Shown here: positions 36,666-39,986 of the stretch, piece by piece
How positions within the stretch are numbered: the stretch's first letter is position 1
Layout of the letters: every line of letters begins with the position of its first letter
From: Neobacillus soli NBRC 102451
Lineage (GTDB): Bacteria; Bacillota; Bacilli; Bacillales; Cytobacillaceae
Direction of reading: 5' to 3'
NCBI RefSeq assembly: GCF_001591665.1
Contig: NZ_BCVI01000067.1
Coordinates: 1 to 39,986, forward strand
DNA: 39,986 nucleotides
The notes under the pieces: model-generated
What the model was told of the DNA's origin: nothing
What the model saw: only the letters and a program-made list of their open reading frames with translations
The model's database searches: none
Program-made: the position numbers and the translations under genes

Positions 36666-39600
36666 CTACATATTCCGGCGATATTGCCCGCCGACTTCGT
36701 AAAGCGCTCTGGTAATTTGACCGAGGCTGGCTGTTTTGACGGTTTCCATTAATTCGCCAAAAATATTGCCGCCGCTGACGGCTGCTTCTTTAAGACACTG
36801 TAAGCTTTTCGCCGCCTTGTCTTTGTTACTTGCCTGGAAGGACCGCAAATTATCAATCTGCAATTCCTTTTCCGCGGTCGTTGCCCGGGCCAGTTCCATA
36901 TTATTCACGTCCTCCGCTGACGGTGGATTCGGATTTAAATACGTATTGACGCCGATAATCGGCAATTCACCGGTATGTTTTTTCATTTCATAATACATCG
37001 ATTCATCCTGGATCTTGCCGCGCTGGTACTGCGTTTCCATCGAACCTAGGACACCGCCGCGGTCATTCAGGCGTTCAAACTCCTGTAAAACTGCTTCCTC
37101 GACAAGCTCGGTCAGCTCTTCCACAATAAACGAACCCTGCAACGGATTTTCGTTTTTCGCTAAACCGTGCTCCTTGGTAATAATCATCTGAATCGCCATC
37201 GCCCGGCGCACCGATTCCTCGGTTGGTGTCGTAATCGCCTCATCATAGGCATTCGTATGAAGCGAATTACAGTTGTCCTGCAAGGCCATTAACGCCTGCA
37301 ACGTCGTGCGGATATCATTGAAGTCAATTTCCTGGGCATGCAGGGAACGGCCCGAGGTCTGGACATGATACTTCAGCTTTTGACTGCGTTCGTTCGCGCC
37401 ATACTTATCGCGCATGACTGTGGCCCAAATCCGCCTTGCCACCCGGCCAATCACCGTATATTCCGGATCCAAGCCATTCGAGAAAAAGAACGACAGATTC
37501 GCAGCAAAATCATCAATCTTCATGCCGCGGCTTAAATAATACTCGACATAGGTGAAGCCATTCGAAAGCGTAAATGCCAGCTGCGAAATCGGATTCGCGC
37601 CGGCTTCGGCAATATGATATCCGGAAATCGACACCGAATAATAGTTGCGCACTTGATGGTCAATGAAATATTGCTGGATATCACCCATCATCCGTAAGGC
37701 AAATTCCGTTGAAAAGATGCACGTATTCTGACCTTGGTCTTCTTTTAAAATATCGGCCTGCACCGTACCGCGCACTGTCCGCAGTGTATACGCCCTAACC
37801 GCAGCGAATTCTTCCACCGTTAATACCCGCCCTAGCTCTGCTTCTTTCTTCGTCACCTGCTGGTCAATCGCGGTATTCATAAACATCGCTAAAATAATCG
37901 GCGCCGGGCCATTGATCGTCATCGATACCGATGTCGATGGATCGCATAAATCAAAGCCGTCATAAAGTTTTTTCATATCATCTAACGTACAAATGCTGAC
38001 GCCGCTTTCGCCAACCTTGCCATAAATATCAGGGCGGTAATCTGGGTCTTCGCCGTACAATGTCACCGAATCAAACGCCGTACTTAAGCGCTTCGCTGGA
38101 TCATCCTTTGATAAATAATGGAAACGGCGATTCGTCCGCTCCGGTGTCCCTTCGCCGGCAAATTGCCGCCTTGGATCCTCCCCTTCACGCTTAAACGGAA
38201 ATACCCCGGCCGTATACGGAAACGATCCCGGAACATTCTCCTGATAGACCCAGCGGAGGATTTCACCGTAATCCTTATATTTTGGCAGGGCCACTTTTGG
38301 AATGGAGAGGCCCGATAAACTTTTTGTTTTTAACACCGTGATAATCTCTTTATCCCGAATTCTCGTGACAAATTGGTCTCCAGAATAAGCGGCCCTTGTC
38401 TCCGCCCACGTATCAAGAATTTTCTTTGATTCCGGTGTCAGCTTGGCTTCGGTTTCCAGTTGGATTACCTCTAGTGCCGCATGAACCTCGCCGCTTGTAT
38501 CACGCTCAAGCACAGCCGCCATCGCCCCTTCGAGCTGGAATAATTTCCGGGCAATATTGGCCTGCTCCTCGGCCTTTCTGTGATAGCCGCGGACTGTTTC
38601 TGAAATTTCCCGTAAATAATAGCGGCGATCGGTCGGAATAATCACGTTTTGCTTCTCAACCACCGCATTTTTTCCAAAAGAAGTCGCCCAATCGGTTGAC
38701 ATTTTTTCATTAATTTTTTCAACTAACGCCGCAAACAAAGCGTTCGTGCCCGGGTCATTGAACTGGCTCGCAATCGTCCCGTACACCGGCATGTCCGCGA
38801 TATCTTTTTCAAACAGCATATGGCTGCGCTGGTACTGCTTCTGCACCTGGCGCTTCGCATCCTCCGAGCCTTTGCGCTCGAATTTATTGATGACAATTAA
38901 GTCAGCAAAATCAATCATATCAATTTTCTCAAGCTGCGATGGCGCCCCGAATTCACTCGTCATCACGTATAAGGAAACATCACAGATTTCCGTAATCTCC
39001 GCGTCTCCTTGGCCAATCCCGCTTGTTTCAACAATCACAAAGTCAAAGCCAGCCGCTTTCGTGACGGCGACCGCATCTTTAATCGCCAGCGACAGCTCGC
39101 TTTTTGAATGCCTTGTCGCCAGCGAGCGCATATACACATTCGGCGAGAAAATCGCATTCATGCGAATCCGGTCACCAAGCAATGCCCCGCCTGTCTTTTG
39201 TTTGGTCGGATCAACCGATAGAATCGCTACCTTTTTATCCGGCAGTTCATTAATAAAGCGGCGGATTAATTCGTCCGTGAGCGAACTTTTTCCGGCCCCG
39301 CCGGTTCCCGTGATTCCGACAACCGGAACCGCCTTCTCGAGCGCTTTCACCTGCTCCAGGACTTGCTCAGCCGTTGCCGCAGCCTCGTTCCTTTTATCCA
39401 CATGAAGCTCTGCCAAGGTAATCAACTTCGCAACGCTATTAACGTCACCTGTTGGCAGTTTTTCAATCTGCTCGGCAGGATCGTGCGGTACCGTCGCAAA
39501 ATCGCATTCCTCGATCATCCGGTCAATCATCCCCTGGAGCCCCATCGTCCGGCCATCCTCCGGCGAGAAAATCCAGGCAATTCCGTAGTCATGCAGCTCA

Positions 39601-39923
39601 TTGATTTCCCTCGGAATGATGACACCACCGCCGCCGCCGTAAATGCGGATGTTTGGTGCACCCTTTTCCTTTAACAGGTCATACATGTATTTAAAGTATT
39701 CAACGTGCCCACCTTGATAAGAGGAAATAGCAATCCCCTGGACATCCTCCTGAATCGCGGCGTTGACAACCTCCTCAACCGAGCGATTATGACCAAGGTG
39801 GATAACCTCGGCCCCGCTCGCCTGAAGAATCCTTCTCATAATATTAATCGACGCATCGTGGCCATCAAACAAACTCGATGCCGTCACAAAGCGAATATGA
39901 TGCTTTGGCTGATAATTTTTCAA
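36666..39923 (-). CDS. icmF: Fused isobutyryl-CoA mutase (B12-dependent, with GTPase chaperone)
   Basis: IcmF interconverts isobutyryl-CoA and n-butyryl-CoA (related activity on isovaleryl-CoA is known), linking branched-chain amino acid breakdown to fatty acid metabolism. The 1085-residue protein has the N-terminal cobalamin domain with DGHDAS (His22 as lower cobalt ligand) and IRIYGGGGGVI, a MeaI-type G-domain with Walker A GTGGAGKSS (about 206-214), VDPTKQKTGGALLGDRIRMN and NKFERKGSEDAKR, then the mutase barrel (about 560-1085) with FPYTAGVFPFKR and YHIAEAGANPISQ. Full length, all three parts intact. The start is TTG at 39923, with AAGGGGG eight bases upstream; in-frame ATG upstream lacks family sequence. 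It was known as a methylmalonyl-CoA mutase look-alike, but domain order identifies IcmF. Confidence 0.95.
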   Translation of the reverse strand: MKNYQPKHHIRFVTASSLFDGHDASINIMRRILQASGAEVIHLGHNRSVEEVVNAAIQEDVQGIAISSYQGGHVEYFKYMYDLLKEKGAPNIRIYGGGGGVIIPREINELHDYGIAWIFSPEDGRTMGLQGMIDRMIEECDFATVPHDPAEQIEKLPTGDVNSVAKLITLAELHVDKRNEAAATAEQVLEQVKALEKAVPVVGITGTGGAGKSSLTDELIRRFINELPDKKVAILSVDPTKQKTGGALLGDRIRMNAIFSPNVYMRSLATRHSKSELSLAIKDAVAVTKAAGFDFVIVETSGIGQGDAEITEICDVSLYVMTSEFGAPSQLEKIDMIDFADLIVINKFERKGSEDAKRQVQKQYQRSHMLFEKDIADMPVYGTIASQFNDPGTNALFAALVEKINEKMSTDWATSFGKNAVVEKQNVIIPTDRRYYLREISETVRGYHRKAEEQANIARKLFQLEGAMAAVLERDTSGEVHAALEVIQLETEAKLTPESKKILDTWAETRAAYSGDQFVTRIRDKEIITVLKTKSLSGLSIPKVALPKYKDYGEILRWVYQENVPGSFPYTAGVFPFKREGEDPRRQFAGEGTPERTNRRFHYLSKDDPAKRLSTAFDSVTLYGEDPDYRPDIYGKVGESGVSICTLDDMKKLYDGFDLCDPSTSVSMTINGPAPIILAMFMNTAIDQQVTKKEAELGRVLTVEEFAAVRAYTLRTVRGTVQADILKEDQGQNTCIFSTEFALRMMGDIQQYFIDHQVRNYYSVSISGYHIAEAGANPISQLAFTLSNGFTYVEYYLSRGMKIDDFAANLSFFFSNGLDPEYTVIGRVARRIWATVMRDKYGANERSQKLKYHVQTSGRSLHAQEIDFNDIRTTLQALMALQDNCNSLHTNAYDEAITTPTEESVRRAMAIQMIITKEHGLAKNENPLQGSFIVEELTELVEEAVLQEFERLNDRGGVLGSMETQYQRGKIQDESMYYEMKKHTGELPIIGVNTYLNPNPPSAEDVNNMELARATTAEKELQIDNLRSFQASNKDKAAKSLQCLKEAAVSGGNIFGELMETVKTASLGQITRALYEVGGQYRRNM

Positions 39924-39950
39924 TCCTTTTTCCCCCTTAAAAGAAAAGCG

Positions 39951-39986
39951 CAAGCGCATTGGTCAGCGGCGTATGGCCTGGAGCAC
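39951..39986. repeat. Start of a dispersed repeat (GAAAAGCGCAAGCGC family), truncated by window edge
   Basis: GAAAAGCGCAAGCGC followed by TTGGTCAGCG is the beginning of a repeat I know from between genes in Bacillus genomes; it has the same first bases as the copy at 4371-4413. It lies just upstream of icmF and runs off the window. Confidence 0.6.

Noticed and set aside
38746..39405. Long plus-strand frame opposite icmF
   Set aside because: Antisense shadow of the IcmF GTPase domain; the minus-strand protein is full length and well conserved.

Overview
This window is a stretch of a low-GC Gram-positive, endospore-forming Bacillaceae chromosome (Bacillus, Neobacillus or Mesobacillus type). 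The evidence is strong Shine-Dalgarno sites, sporulation genes (spo0F, spoIIR, a YhcN-type lipoprotein), the RNA polymerase delta subunit gene, and a gene order that follows the well known Bacillus subtilis block atp - upp - glyA - ywlG/F/E/D/C/B - spoIIR - prmC - prfA - tdk - rpmE - rho - glpX - murZ - fsa - fbaA - spo0F - ywjG - pyrG - rpoE. All but two of the 40 genes are on the minus strand, so transcription runs from high to low coordinates.

Layout in coordinate order. 1-1035: start of a complex I operon (nuoA, nuoB, beginning of nuoC). 1036-2343: a long gene-free stretch with hairpins, tandem terminators and two 21-bp phased repeat arrays. 2344-9576: the complete F1Fo ATP synthase operon atpIBEFHAGDC with a clear promoter at 9780-9808. 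9989-13291: two accessory genes, a Vpr-like secreted subtilase and a NERD-domain protein, lying between atpI and upp. 13712-24340: upp, glyA, ywlG, rpiB, the arginine phosphatase gene ywlE, mntP, the threonylcarbamoyl-AMP synthase gene ywlC, a GNAT gene, spoIIR, a plus-strand CBO0543-type membrane protein, prmC and prfA. 24520-36485: sporulation lipoprotein, tdk, rpmE, rho, glpX, murZ, fsa, fbaA, spo0F, plus-strand ywjG, pyrG, rpoE and a small membrane protein. 36666-39923: fused isobutyryl-CoA mutase icmF.

The genes serve respiration and ATP synthesis (nuo, atp), nucleotide salvage and synthesis (upp, tdk, pyrG), one-carbon and central carbon metabolism (glyA, rpiB, glpX, fbaA, fsa, icmF), translation and its termination (rpmE, prfA, prmC, ywlC), transcription (rho, rpoE), the cell wall (murZ) and the sporulation decision (spo0F, spoIIR). 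Recognisable control sites include a pyrG leader with a GGGC start and attenuator hairpin, a sigma-H-like spo0F promoter, a sigma-F-like spoIIR promoter, and a dense DnaA-box cluster around the start of ywlC.

I see no new enzymatic or defence system. The unusual material is non-coding. (1) Five intergenic arrays have different units but the same 21-bp period. (2) A dispersed 13-bp palindrome, GGTGTCAGGCACC, occurs nine times exactly in about 21 kb. Three copies form an in-frame insertion in prmC, one lies in ywlC, and part of a composite element built from it forms the ywlC terminator. (3) A related GGGGTCAGACCCC palindrome differs in a way that preserves pairing. (4) There are pieces of a second dispersed repeat beginning GAAAAGCGSAAGCGC. 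All coordinates were read by eye; no database search was run.
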